A stretch of 60,259 nt of DNA from positions 50,371-110,629 of the forward strand of contig DYOA01000002.1 of NCBI GenBank assembly GCA_020720785.1. The letters run 5' to 3'. The notes beneath the pieces were generated by a model. The model had not been told where the DNA came from and did no database searches. It saw only the letters and a program-made list of their open reading frames with translations. Below are positions 33,749 to 42,910 of this stretch, piece by piece. A program made the position numbers and the translations under genes. This DNA comes from Leptospira biflexa. GTDB lineage: Bacteria; Spirochaetota; Leptospiria; Turneriellales; DYLW01. Numbering within the stretch: position 1 is the first letter of the stretch; each line of letters opens with the position of its first letter.

Positions 33749-35854
33749 TTATCCTTTCTCCTCTTCCATAACCACCAGTCCGCTCAATGAAGCATCGTCC
33801 ACGGCCATGGGAAGGAAACCTGCATCTTTATGTTTCCTTTTTCGCTGGGAAGGGGCGGGTCTGGTATCGGGTTCCAGGGACATTTCTTGTTTTTCCGGAG
33901 TGGATTGCTTTTTCTCCTGAATAATTTCGTATTTGACTTCTTTTTCTTCGCCATCAGAGATTTCTTTGGGGGTTTCAATACCCACCAGAGTTCTCATTTC
34001 TTCCAATGTTTTGAGGGAATCCGGATCATCCACCCGCCCCAGGACAGCGTAAATCTGCTGCGGTTCTTCTTTTCCTTTTACTTTGATTTTCTGCATGGGA
34101 ACCACATGGAAAATCCCGTCCACTGCGGATAAAGTTTCCGAGGAAATAAGCACATCGGTTCCAAAGGGCTTATTCAGGGATTCAATACGGGACGCCAAGT
34201 TTACGGCATCCCCAATGACTGTATACTCCAATCGGTCTTCTGACCCAATCTGCCCGGCAAGGACTTCCCCGGTGTTGATCCCCGCCCCGATTTTGATGAT
34301 GGGTTTTCCGGGGCCTCCCCGGTCTTTGTTGAATTCAATCAGTTCCCTCCGCATCATCAGGGCAGCGTTCACGCAGTTTTCCGCATCATTTCCATGGCTC
34401 ACCGGAGCTCCCCAGACGGCCATGATGGCATCCCCAATGAATTTATCCACCACTCCATTGGTTTTGCCCACAATCCCCACCATACGCGTCATATAATCAT
34501 TGAGAAATTCCACAACCTGTGCCGGAGTCAGTTTTTCCGATATGGCAGTGAAGGAACGGATATCGGAAAAGAAAATCGTGGCATGGGCCATATCCCCTCC
34601 CAGTTTGAGCTCCCCGGCCAGCACCTGATTGGCAATTTCTTCGTTCACAAATTTCCCCAGTGCCCCTTTGAGTTTCTCCCGCTCTCCCAGGCCCTTGGCC
34701 ATGTGGTTAAACGAATTGGTCAGATCCCCAATCTCATCATTGGATTTGGATTTCAGGGAGGTTTCATAATTGCCTTCCTCAATCTCCCGGCTGGCGACAA
34801 CCAGCTTTTTAATGGGGGCAGAAAGTGTCAGGGCAAAGAAATAGATCAGAATCATCATTAACGATAAAATAGCCAGAGAAATCAGTAATGACCGGTACTG
34901 CACGGTTTTCACTCCTTCCAGAGCCTTATCCGCCGGGATGGTGGTAATCACTCCGGCATTCATTGTGGGAATCCTCTCATAAGCAGCAAAAGCATCTTCC
35001 TTTTCATACTGGTACCGCAGGAGGCCTTTCTGGGTTTTGGAGGAAAAAAGCCTTTCCACACCAGGGTGTTTGTTCATATCTCTGGCCGTCTGGACAAACG
35101 CCCCGTCCGGATGCATCAGGATTTTCCCGGAAGCGTCCACCAGAAAGGAACGGGTAATCCCCCCGCCTTCTGCTCCCATAAAATTTTTAGCAATAGTTTC
35201 CACCCGGAGAATCGCAATGGCTGTTCCCAGGACGAACTGGTTCTGATCCAGGATGGGAAAACCCAGAAGCCAGGCAGAATAATTGAGCTCCGGAGAAATA
35301 TTTTCCAACACTGTTTCCCCCATGGAAATTCTCCCGTTTAATTCACTTTTTCTCTGGATGATACCCCGGATGACTTCCGGGCTAAGGTTGATCCGGGACA
35401 GAAGGGATGTATTAAAAATCCGGGCGGGTGTAATTATCTTCTCCGCACTCCGGAACTCTGCATAAATAAAATCCGATGTTTCCCCAAAATATTCTTTCTC
35501 CATCTCTTTTATCAAAGGAGAATTTCGTCCGGATTTCTGCATGGCTATATAAATATATTTTATAACTTTCTTTGTTTCCTGCGTTTGGGATTCCACTTTA
35601 TCCGCCAACAAAGAGCTGCTGCGGGAATTGATCACGGAAACCATGTTTGTCATATCGCTCTGGAAAATATCCAACGTTATGAACATCACAATGGTGAGGG
35701 ATATAAAAACCACTGCCGATGTGATAATCATCAGTTTGATCCGGATGGGAAAACGGAAACCCTTTTTCTCCGGTGGCACCCCTTTATCCGGCGTGGCGGT
35801 TTTTTCCGGATTTGGTGGGTCATTTCTATTTTTTTGTTCTTTTTCTTTTTCCAT
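33749..35854 (-). CDS. Membrane class III adenylate/guanylate cyclase with Cache and HAMP domains
   Basis: A 701-residue receptor cyclase. A polar N-terminus is followed by TM1 (~38-60), an extracellular dCache-like sensor (~65-320, 'GFPILDQNQFVLGTAIAILRV', 'SGKILMHPDG'), TM2 (~328-350), HAMP (~350-400, 'SREIEEGNYETSLKSKSNDEIGDLTNSFNHMA'), and the catalytic domain. That domain has metal Asp in 'FFSDIRSFT' and 'FIGDAIMAVWGAP' and transition-state Asn/Arg in 'VIGDAVNLASRIESL', so it should be active; cAMP versus cGMP cannot be settled by eye. A charged, Lys/Glu-rich tail (~610-701) is unusual. It lies between envelope genes and probably couples a surface stimulus to a cyclic nucleotide. Confidence 0.93.
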   Translation of the reverse strand: MEKEKEQKNRNDPPNPEKTATPDKGVPPEKKGFRFPIRIKLMIITSAVVFISLTIVMFITLDIFQSDMTNMVSVINSRSSSLLADKVESQTQETKKVIKYIYIAMQKSGRNSPLIKEMEKEYFGETSDFIYAEFRSAEKIITPARIFNTSLLSRINLSPEVIRGIIQRKSELNGRISMGETVLENISPELNYSAWLLGFPILDQNQFVLGTAIAILRVETIAKNFMGAEGGGITRSFLVDASGKILMHPDGAFVQTARDMNKHPGVERLFSSKTQKGLLRYQYEKEDAFAAYERIPTMNAGVITTIPADKALEGVKTVQYRSLLISLAILSLMMILIYFFALTLSAPIKKLVVASREIEEGNYETSLKSKSNDEIGDLTNSFNHMAKGLGEREKLKGALGKFVNEEIANQVLAGELKLGGDMAHATIFFSDIRSFTAISEKLTPAQVVEFLNDYMTRMVGIVGKTNGVVDKFIGDAIMAVWGAPVSHGNDAENCVNAALMMRRELIEFNKDRGGPGKPIIKIGAGINTGEVLAGQIGSEDRLEYTVIGDAVNLASRIESLNKPFGTDVLISSETLSAVDGIFHVVPMQKIKVKGKEEPQQIYAVLGRVDDPDSLKTLEEMRTLVGIETPKEISDGEEKEVKYEIIQEKKQSTPEKQEMSLEPDTRPAPSQRKRKHKDAGFLPMAVDDASLSGLVVMEEEKG

Positions 35855-35889
35855 CGTCTTATCTGCCCGTTATTATATAATATAGCTAC

Positions 35890-36918
35890 TCAATAGAACC
35901 GATACTCCACTCCCAGACTGGGCGTCCAGAAATCATCCGTACTTTTTGCATTTTTATAATCTCCGTATTCCCAGAACCGGGCAAACTGGACCATGACCAT
36001 TATAGATAAGCCCGGCACGCGGGGTACCCGGTAATAGACAGCCAAGCCACCCAAAAAATACGGGTTATCATTCGAGAATTCAAAATATTTGTAATAGAGC
36101 TCCACATAGGAATAGCCATAACCGGCATACAGATCGGCACGGAAGGGACCATAGGAATACCCTCCCCCCAAAATAACGGCACCATGCACCATAGAAAGAT
36201 TGTTCTGGAAACCGTTGTTCATGTGCCAGTAACCGGTCTGGAACCCCATCAACCACGGGAAATGGGTTTGATTTTCACATAATGCCAAAATATTCCAGGA
36301 AAATTTATTCTTCATGGAAATATCAATCTCCCCGTCCGCATAAAGAATAGTGCCCATCTGGTGAGAGGCGGAAAAATGCCGGCAAAAATGACCGCTCCCC
36401 GGATTTGGATCATAGGGAGGGTCCGCTTTATTTTCCTTTGCATACCGGTACTGGTGGTTTTTTCTTTCTTTTTCTTCCAGAAGCTTTGTCAGATTAATAT
36501 TTTCTTTGGGCAAGGAGAGAGTAATTCCAACATACGGACTCCACTCCCCCGCCCGGCCAAAGCGGTCCACAGAACGCAGGCGGATGGGATACTTTCCGGC
36601 AGGCAGCATTTCTTTATGGACGATCTGGGTTGTGACAATTTCTTTTATGGGTTTATTATCCGGGGAATTAATTTCAATATGGTATTCCTTCACCCTGGGG
36701 ACGGGCTTCCATTTCAGCGTCATTTCTTTGGGTGGGGATGGGCGGTCTTTTTCCTCATCAATCTTCTTGTCCAGTTTCCGGAGTTCCGTTTCCATCTCTG
36801 AATACATGTTGGCCGATGGGTGGATTCCGCCCATGCTCACAACCAACCCCAGAATGGCCAGACTTCGTATTCCCCTCAACAATGCCAGCTTCCCCCCGCG
36901 TCCGAAAATAGATTCCAT
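35890..36918 (-). CDS. FN3-like plus outer-membrane barrel protein
   Basis: A 342-residue exported protein: N-terminal hydrophobic segment ('RSLAILGLVVSMGGI'), a charged stretch, one FN3-like unit ('LKWKPVPRVKEYHIEINSPDNK', 'LPAGKYPIRLRSVDRFGRAGEWSPYVGI'), a linker, then barrel-like strands ('NKFSWNILALCENQ', 'LMGFQTGYWHMN', 'AVILGGGYSYGPFRADLYAGYGYSYVELYY', 'LGGLAVYYRV', 'PSLGVEYRFY') with a terminal aromatic. It could be an outer-membrane partner of the FecR-FN3 protein, binding through its periplasmic FN3 unit; that is inference. It is transcribed between the LamG lipoprotein (36 bp) and the cyclase (35 bp). Confidence 0.72.
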   Translation of the reverse strand: MESIFGRGGKLALLRGIRSLAILGLVVSMGGIHPSANMYSEMETELRKLDKKIDEEKDRPSPPKEMTLKWKPVPRVKEYHIEINSPDNKPIKEIVTTQIVHKEMLPAGKYPIRLRSVDRFGRAGEWSPYVGITLSLPKENINLTKLLEEKERKNHQYRYAKENKADPPYDPNPGSGHFCRHFSASHQMGTILYADGEIDISMKNKFSWNILALCENQTHFPWLMGFQTGYWHMNNGFQNNLSMVHGAVILGGGYSYGPFRADLYAGYGYSYVELYYKYFEFSNDNPYFLGGLAVYYRVPRVPGLSIMVMVQFARFWEYGDYKNAKSTDDFWTPSLGVEYRFY

Positions 36919-36954
36919 CTAAGAATTATTCCGCTTATGATCATAAACTCCTCT

Positions 36955-39900
36955 TTATGGACAGGAGACCGATAGGGGCATCCCATATTTGGCAGAAAGA
37001 TAGCACTCCACAATCTGCCGGTCTGCGGTGGAAAGAGCCGTATTGAAGAGGATGGTTTCTGCTATATGGCCATTATAATAATTTGAGGGGGGAATGTCTA
37101 TTCCCAGAAAAAACTGGTTATTCAGGGCTCCGATGGGCGAAAAACTGGCCGATGATGATGTGACATTCACCGCATTTTTCCAAGCGGTATTGGTGTTGAC
37201 AAGATTATTATACACCCCGGAAAGCAGAAGGTATTCATTGGCGGGAAAAGACCCCGTTGTTTCCAAAATCGATATCCCAGCCATTTTCAATTGGAAAGTA
37301 GAGGCGGGAGTATATTGGGAGATGATATCCTCCACCGTTCCGTCCAGACTGAAAATGGGAGATATGCCAGCACCGGTTGTTTTACCCGCATGGAAAAAGG
37401 TCACGGTATACCCCCCCATCCCCAGAGAGCTGGCAATCCCCATATACTGAGATCCGGTGAATTCCAGGACAGGCATTCCATTCCACTGGGCAGTTCTGAA
37501 TTTTGGTTGAGCTACCGGGACGACTTGACTCAGGTCATGGACATTCCCACTCATATCCAGCAGTGCCGTCACAGCGGAGTTATCCGCCTGATTCAGAGAA
37601 TCCGCCGCAATGTGAAAACGCAGTTTGCTCAATGCCGGGGTGGCGTTCCATACGCTGGTCTGGCTGGGATGATAACCGGACAGAGCCCGGATTTCCTGCA
37701 GGGATAAAATCCGGTTATAGATACGGACTTCTTCCAGTTCTCCCTTGAAGAAGCCAGCGGTATCTCCATTATCCTTGCCCACCCAGAGATTATTCTGGTT
37801 GTTGTTGCGGACAAAGGCGATGGATATCTGGTTTGTCCCGTTGATGGTATGAACTTCCAGAGCCGAATCATTGCTCACACAGAGATGTGTCCATACATTC
37901 TCAAAAATCCTCCCGGATTGTACAACCGTCCCCAGAGAATCCACTGACTGGAGAATTCCATTGTTCAGGCGAATGGTAAAGGCATTCCCGGGGTTCGCTA
38001 CCCCAAAGGATAGAATGGGACGAATTCCGGTGGAGTCCTGGCTTCTGACCCAGGCACAGGCGGTGAAGGGTTCGCTGCCGATGGGCAGATGAGTAGAGGG
38101 AGCATCGGAATGGGCAAGATATTTATTTACCCCATTAAAAACATAAGCCGAATTGGGGATCTGGTGTCTGTCTCCATTTACTGCATGAGGCGGGGTCATT
38201 TCATTAAATTTCTGTACGGCGTTGATATAATCAATATTATAAATTCCCCCAACAGGCTCTTCCAGAACAGGCAGATGGCTCACCAACCCCGCCGGCACTG
38301 CGGTGGACAATCGAACAATCTGCTCCTGGGACAGAGCTTTTTCATAAATACGGATATCAGAGAGTCTTCCCTGGAAATAATTACCGGCGTCTTTTTTCCC
38401 CGGATATACATACATCACATAGGCTAAATTTACCGGCATGGGGCTTTGGTTTGCCATTTCTGTCCCGTTCACATAAATCCGCACGGTATCCGGATTTTTG
38501 GAATAATGGGCACAGATATGGCTCCAGCTATTCAGGGGAAGAGTGTGGGAAGCTTCCGCAAAAATATCTGCCACTGGATTATCCCCGTACAGCCCAATTT
38601 GCTGGGCCCCGGCCTGGTTCCGCATCGCTAAAACCATCTGGGTGGTGCCCATATCCCGGAAATCCAGAAGAGCCTGGAAATCCCCCGGATTCGCAGGGAG
38701 TTTTTTCGGATTTACAAACGTACACACAGTGAATCCCTCCAGATTGCCCATGCTCATCAGCTTCTTGTTGCACCCGGCGTTAAAATAACTGGTGGTGGAA
38801 CCGTTAAAAAAATAGCTCATCCCGGTGGAGCCATTCTGGTTTTTTGCCGGAGTTGCCTGAAGAGACCCGCCGTCCGGCATCCCGCAGGAGGAGAAACCGG
38901 AATAGTCATAGCCGGACGCATCCCCCAAGCGCAGGGCCAAATTATCTCCTCTTTGCGTGGCCAGAGCCTTCACTTCCGCTACAGAGAGTGCCCGGTTGTA
39001 TAGTTTCACATCGTCCAGATTGCCCCGAAACGGCCGTCCGCCTGCGACAAAAGCATTGCTCCCCCCCAAACGCAGTAACTGGATACCGGATTGCATGGTG
39101 GCAGGCACTCCGGCGGTTTGGGACGCCACTGCGGTGCCGTTAATGTACATCCGCATGGCGGTGGAATCCCAGGTAACGGCAATATGGTACCAATCATCCG
39201 GATGCAGAAATTCTTTCACAAAATTCCAGGAAATGGTGGCTCCGATGCCGGTCCCATCCACCACCCGGAATTTGAGAGCATCATTAGGGGTGTCATAAAT
39301 GAGGTCCCATTCTGTCTGGGCATCAGGTGCCCCGCCTCCGGACGCCTTTGCCGCCAATGTCTGGATGTAGTCCGGGGAGGAACCCACCGTAATATTCTTG
39401 AACTGCACCCAGAGAGAGGCGGTGATTGCCGGTGGAGCGGTTATCTGGGAAGAATTGGAAATAACCACCCGGCCGTCATTCCCATCAAAAGAATACGCAT
39501 TATTGATATCCCCAAAGGCGTTGTTTGTGACGGCAACTCCCCCGAACTGTGATCCATCATTACCGCTGGGGGTGATATCTGAGGAGGTACCCATCATGGG
39601 ATAATGGGCAATCAGTCCGTCCGGGATGGCCACCGCAAGACGGGCAATTTCTTTTGGGTTTAAGTTCCGGTTATACACCCGCACATCGGCAATTTTCCCT
39701 TTAAAATAACTGTCCGCAAGGGTTTCCATCCGGCCAATATTGAAATTTCCGGAGGTATTTGTATTCCAGGCAGCGGCATTAGTCATACTGATTTTTCCGT
39801 TCAGATAGATGTTGGCGTTGCCTCCGCCATAGGATCCGCAGACATGCATCCACACATTGGTGGGGATAAAGAGGGAGCTTGCCACACCTCCTGTGCCCAC

Positions 39901-41928
39901 TTCCTCAAAACCTAATTTCACACTGCCGGGATTCAACGCTTCATATTCCAGATACAGGCGATTCTGCTGGGCATGGGCTGTGCCGTAGGAAAAAATGGTC
40001 TGGATTTTTCCATCCCCTTTGCGATCATCCAGGGAAACCCAGGCACAGACCGTCCGGGGGTTATTCCCGGAAGGTAAAAGGGCCGCGCTGCCCTCCATAT
40101 AAAAGGATGCTCCATCAAACCTGTAGGCCGCGTTGGTCCGGGCGTTATACGTGGCTTCTGTCACGGGGGATGCCCCATGGATATCCGCAGGATTTTCCGG
40201 AAACGCCCGGTCCCTTGCTTTTGTTGGATCTGCTGCATAGACAGAAAGCGGATATTGGGCAACCAGCCCGGAGGAAATCTGCCAGAGGGCATGCACATTG
40301 GTATCTGCCAGATAAAAACTCTGCCCATCGGACGCGAGTGCCGCCAGATAATTCCCCACAGAACCCGTGGATGCGGTAAAAATATCCCCGCCAGTATTAC
40401 CACCGCCGGCTTTATCCATATAGAGCGTTTCCAGATATCCGGTGGACGGCAAATACCGGCGGATGGATGTTCCCGCTTTTTCCGTGACATAAATATAATG
40501 ACCTTCGTGAAACAAATTTTCCGGTGTATTCACCCGTGCGGAGGTGGCTTTGCCGTCCCTCGTCTGTGCAACGCCATCGCCCAAGACCCCCTCCAGTACT
40601 TCCGTATCCAGATGGATGCGGTACACACGGTGGGAATCCGGAACCGCCACATACAGATACGTATCATCGGCGGTAACCCCGGACGGAGCGTTGGGAAATG
40701 TGGCCACCGTTTTCACGGAATTATCCAAAAGGCTCAGTTTTTTTACCTTTTTGTTGCCGGTATCCGAAAAATAAACATAGTTGCGGGAATAAACCAGCCG
40801 TCCGGGGGAGCTCAACCGTGCCACGGTACCCGTACCATCCACATCCCCGGAGGCACAGGCGACACCACAGTCTTTGGGGCCGGCCAATGTGAGGACTTTG
40901 TACGGAGCCCATAATTCTATTTTTTTTATGGAATGTCCTCCCGTATCAGAAACATAGAGCAGGAAACCCTCCGTGGTGATTCCGCCCGGATCCGAAAAAG
41001 AGGCCGCAACCCCGTCCCCGTCCATGGAGGTGGAGACACCGGACCCCGCAAAGGTACTCACCGCTTTTGTGGTCATATCCATCATCCGGATTCTTTTATT
41101 GCCGGAATCCGCCACAAAAGCGGCATTCGCAATGGTGGTTTTGATTAAAGTGATACCCGCCGGCAGGTTAAACCGGGCGGTGGTGGGTATGGCGTTATCC
41201 GCATAAGCATTGGCTCCCGGAAACCCCGCAAAGACAGAAAAATTGGTGGCGGAAAAATCCACCGGGGGCTTTATCCGGGGATCTTTGGCATACACCACAC
41301 CTCCCACCTGGAATCCGGTCTGGCAGAGAACAGAATATATGAGGTCCATATCCGGCATAGCTCCGGCCAGAGTCCCCTGGAGAACGCACTGCATCCCCGC
41401 CGGAGCTGTGGGCAGGGCAGTAACGGCAAGAGTATAGGGTTCTGTCTCATAAAGGGGGGTGGAAAACCAGTTCACCGGATTGGCCGGAGTCAGGGAAATC
41501 TCCTGGGAACCATTCAACTGAATTTTCACGGAATCCGCCGTTAAGCCGATGGCGTATAGAATAATCGCATGGGGTTTTTTCCCTGGAAAAGGTGTCACTT
41601 TTATGATGGTATCCAGATATGCCCCCAGGGCGTCGTTGAACCGGACCAGGGCGAATCCAGTTTGGGACGAAGCCGTATACACTCCGGAATCGTTCACACT
41701 GTCTCCGGGGCGATCTGTATCATTTAAAATAGTGAATCGGTAGGGTTTGACACCACCGGTAGCCTGGATTTGGGTGCTTTCCCCCGGCTTAATTTCCGCA
41801 TAGTTGGGGTAAATTTTGGGTTCGGACTGCCCTTCAAAAAGATTGGATCCGCAGGCAGTAAAACCTATGGATAAAACCAGAGACAGCCATCGCAACAAAG
41901 AGTATGTTCCTGACAATCCAGTTTTCAT
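36955..41928 (-). CDS. Giant lipoprotein with NHL-type repeats and five LamG-like domains
   Basis: A 1657-residue surface-type lipoprotein: lipobox FTAC with Cys26, a bacterial Ig-like/FecR-adjacent segment ('YAEIKPGESTQIQATGGVKPYRF', ~40-130), NHL-like propeller repeats (~220-590; 'NAAFVADSGNKRIRMMD', 'LLYVSDTGGHSIKKIEL', 'NYVYFSDTGNKKVKKLSL'), then five concanavalin-like LamG units (~600-1657). Four are marked by 'FKGKIADVRVYNRNL', 'FRGNLDDVKLYNRAL', 'FQGRLSDIRIYEKAL' and 'FKGELEEVRIYNRIL', and the last ends 'AETILFNTAL'. The repeated 'IPDGLIAHYP' type linkers show internal duplication. It probably binds glycans or matrix at the cell surface. First gene of the operon, behind a consensus promoter. 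Confidence 0.88.
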   Translation of the reverse strand: MKTGLSGTYSLLRWLSLVLSIGFTACGSNLFEGQSEPKIYPNYAEIKPGESTQIQATGGVKPYRFTILNDTDRPGDSVNDSGVYTASSQTGFALVRFNDALGAYLDTIIKVTPFPGKKPHAIILYAIGLTADSVKIQLNGSQEISLTPANPVNWFSTPLYETEPYTLAVTALPTAPAGMQCVLQGTLAGAMPDMDLIYSVLCQTGFQVGGVVYAKDPRIKPPVDFSATNFSVFAGFPGANAYADNAIPTTARFNLPAGITLIKTTIANAAFVADSGNKRIRMMDMTTKAVSTFAGSGVSTSMDGDGVAASFSDPGGITTEGFLLYVSDTGGHSIKKIELWAPYKVLTLAGPKDCGVACASGDVDGTGTVARLSSPGRLVYSRNYVYFSDTGNKKVKKLSLLDNSVKTVATFPNAPSGVTADDTYLYVAVPDSHRVYRIHLDTEVLEGVLGDGVAQTRDGKATSARVNTPENLFHEGHYIYVTEKAGTSIRRYLPSTGYLETLYMDKAGGGNTGGDIFTASTGSVGNYLAALASDGQSFYLADTNVHALWQISSGLVAQYPLSVYAADPTKARDRAFPENPADIHGASPVTEATYNARTNAAYRFDGASFYMEGSAALLPSGNNPRTVCAWVSLDDRKGDGKIQTIFSYGTAHAQQNRLYLEYEALNPGSVKLGFEEVGTGGVASSLFIPTNVWMHVCGSYGGGNANIYLNGKISMTNAAAWNTNTSGNFNIGRMETLADSYFKGKIADVRVYNRNLNPKEIARLAVAIPDGLIAHYPMMGTSSDITPSGNDGSQFGGVAVTNNAFGDINNAYSFDGNDGRVVISNSSQITAPPAITASLWVQFKNITVGSSPDYIQTLAAKASGGGAPDAQTEWDLIYDTPNDALKFRVVDGTGIGATISWNFVKEFLHPDDWYHIAVTWDSTAMRMYINGTAVASQTAGVPATMQSGIQLLRLGGSNAFVAGGRPFRGNLDDVKLYNRALSVAEVKALATQRGDNLALRLGDASGYDYSGFSSCGMPDGGSLQATPAKNQNGSTGMSYFFNGSTTSYFNAGCNKKLMSMGNLEGFTVCTFVNPKKLPANPGDFQALLDFRDMGTTQMVLAMRNQAGAQQIGLYGDNPVADIFAEASHTLPLNSWSHICAHYSKNPDTVRIYVNGTEMANQSPMPVNLAYVMYVYPGKKDAGNYFQGRLSDIRIYEKALSQEQIVRLSTAVPAGLVSHLPVLEEPVGGIYNIDYINAVQKFNEMTPPHAVNGDRHQIPNSAYVFNGVNKYLAHSDAPSTHLPIGSEPFTACAWVRSQDSTGIRPILSFGVANPGNAFTIRLNNGILQSVDSLGTVVQSGRIFENVWTHLCVSNDSALEVHTINGTNQISIAFVRNNNQNNLWVGKDNGDTAGFFKGELEEVRIYNRILSLQEIRALSGYHPSQTSVWNATPALSKLRFHIAADSLNQADNSAVTALLDMSGNVHDLSQVVPVAQPKFRTAQWNGMPVLEFTGSQYMGIASSLGMGGYTVTFFHAGKTTGAGISPIFSLDGTVEDIISQYTPASTFQLKMAGISILETTGSFPANEYLLLSGVYNNLVNTNTAWKNAVNVTSSSASFSPIGALNNQFFLGIDIPPSNYYNGHIAETILFNTALSTADRQIVECYLSAKYGMPLSVSCP

Positions 41929-41960
41929 AAACCGCCACGCTTTTTCATATAATTCGATAG

Positions 41961-41989
41961 ATTATACGTATAAAAAGCCACCTTGTCAA
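41961..41989 (-). promoter_or_regulatory. Perfect sigma70-type promoter of the LamG/FecR/cyclase operon
   Basis: Minus strand: TTGACA (41984-41989), 17-nt spacer, TATAAT (41961-41966); both hexamers are exact. Predicted start near 41954 gives a leader of about 25 nt. The -10 overlaps the palindrome TATACGTATA (41963-41972). Confidence 0.85.
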
Positions 41990-42003
41990 CATTTTTATGA
42001 CCA

Positions 42004-42019
42004 CTCCTCCTTGGAGGAG
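42004..42019. repeat. Inverted repeat upstream of the LamG promoter
   Basis: CTCCTCC-TT-GGAGGAG, a perfect 7-bp inverted repeat 14 bp upstream of the -35 hexamer. It could be an activator/repressor site or part of a weak ubiE terminator (no good U-run follows on the minus strand). The rest of the 232-bp gap (41929-42160) shows nothing else. Confidence 0.4.
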
Positions 42020-42160
42020 AAGCTTTTAATAAACTATTTACTGGTTTTTCGGCTCCGGAATGTTCCTTTTTTCAGACATAAATGATTTCTGACAGATATT
42101 TCTCTTTGAGCGGACCCTTTTAAAGTACTTTTATCCACTAAATCCACTTTCCATCTTCGA

Positions 42161-42910
42161 TTAAAGAAACACCGTTCCAACCCGAAACATATAGAGCGTA
42201 GTTATTCCAAAAAACATTTCCTTTTTCTGGGAAAGCATAAAACCATTTTCCTCCGCCTCACGGATAAATTCCTCCGGAGAAGGAAAATTTTCCACCGATT
42301 CCGGTAAATACCGGTATGCGTCTTTGTCCCCGGAAACCATCCCGCCAATGAAAGTGAGTATTTTCTTGAAATACAGATCAAACGCAGCGGAAAATAACCG
42401 GTAACGGCTGCGGGAAAATTCCAGAACAGCAAAAACCCCCTCCCCCCCATCCAGTACGCGGGAAACCTCGCGAAACACCGCCGCCCTGTCCGAGACATTC
42501 CGGATACCATAGGCAATCATAGCATGGGAAAACGTATGGTCAGCAAAGGGGATACTCTCTCCATAGGCTTCCACCGCATAGTATTTACCAGCCAGTTTTT
42601 TCTTGCGAAGGGCTCCCTTCATCATTTCCCGTGCCGGATCCAGCCCGGCGATGAACCTTGGATTTTTTTTCATGGCCATAATGGCCAGATCTCCGGTGCC
42701 TGTTGCCAGATCCAGAATCCGGGAGCCTGGCTCTATATTCATTTTATTGATACATACACGACGCCATATATTGTCTATGCCCAGACTCAGAAAATGATTT
42801 AAAAAGTCATACCGCCCTGCGATGCGATTGAACATCCTCCGAACTTTCTTCCTCTTATCCTCCGCATTCTGGAAATTCATATATTCGCTGCCTTTTTGCT
42901 TATTCTTCAT
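42161..42910 (-). CDS. ubiE: UbiE/MenG-type demethylmenaquinone/ubiquinone C-methyltransferase
   Basis: With the start at 42910 (MKNKQKG, behind GAGAG; overlapping fmt by 11 bp) the protein has 249 residues. Family features: 'VRRMFNRIAGRYDFLNHFLSLGIDNIWRR', SAM motif I 'ILDLATGTGDLAIM', 'FADHTFSHAMIAYGIRNVSDRAAVFREVSRVL', and a C-terminal 'YRYLPESVENFPSPEEF', all diagnostic of UbiE/MenG. It methylates the quinone ring in the last step of menaquinone (or ubiquinone) synthesis, in line with a need for quinone by GlpC; anaerobic life favours menaquinone. An alternative ATG ten codons further also has a plausible ribosome binding site. Confidence 0.92.
   Translation of the reverse strand: MKNKQKGSEYMNFQNAEDKRKKVRRMFNRIAGRYDFLNHFLSLGIDNIWRRVCINKMNIEPGSRILDLATGTGDLAIMAMKKNPRFIAGLDPAREMMKGALRKKKLAGKYYAVEAYGESIPFADHTFSHAMIAYGIRNVSDRAAVFREVSRVLDGGEGVFAVLEFSRSRYRLFSAAFDLYFKKILTFIGGMVSGDKDAYRYLPESVENFPSPEEFIREAEENGFMLSQKKEMFFGITTLYMFRVGTVFL

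Noticed and set aside
42004..42019. CTCCTCC/GGAGGAG hairpin as terminator of ubiE
   Set aside because: No U-run follows on the minus strand; reported as an inverted repeat instead.
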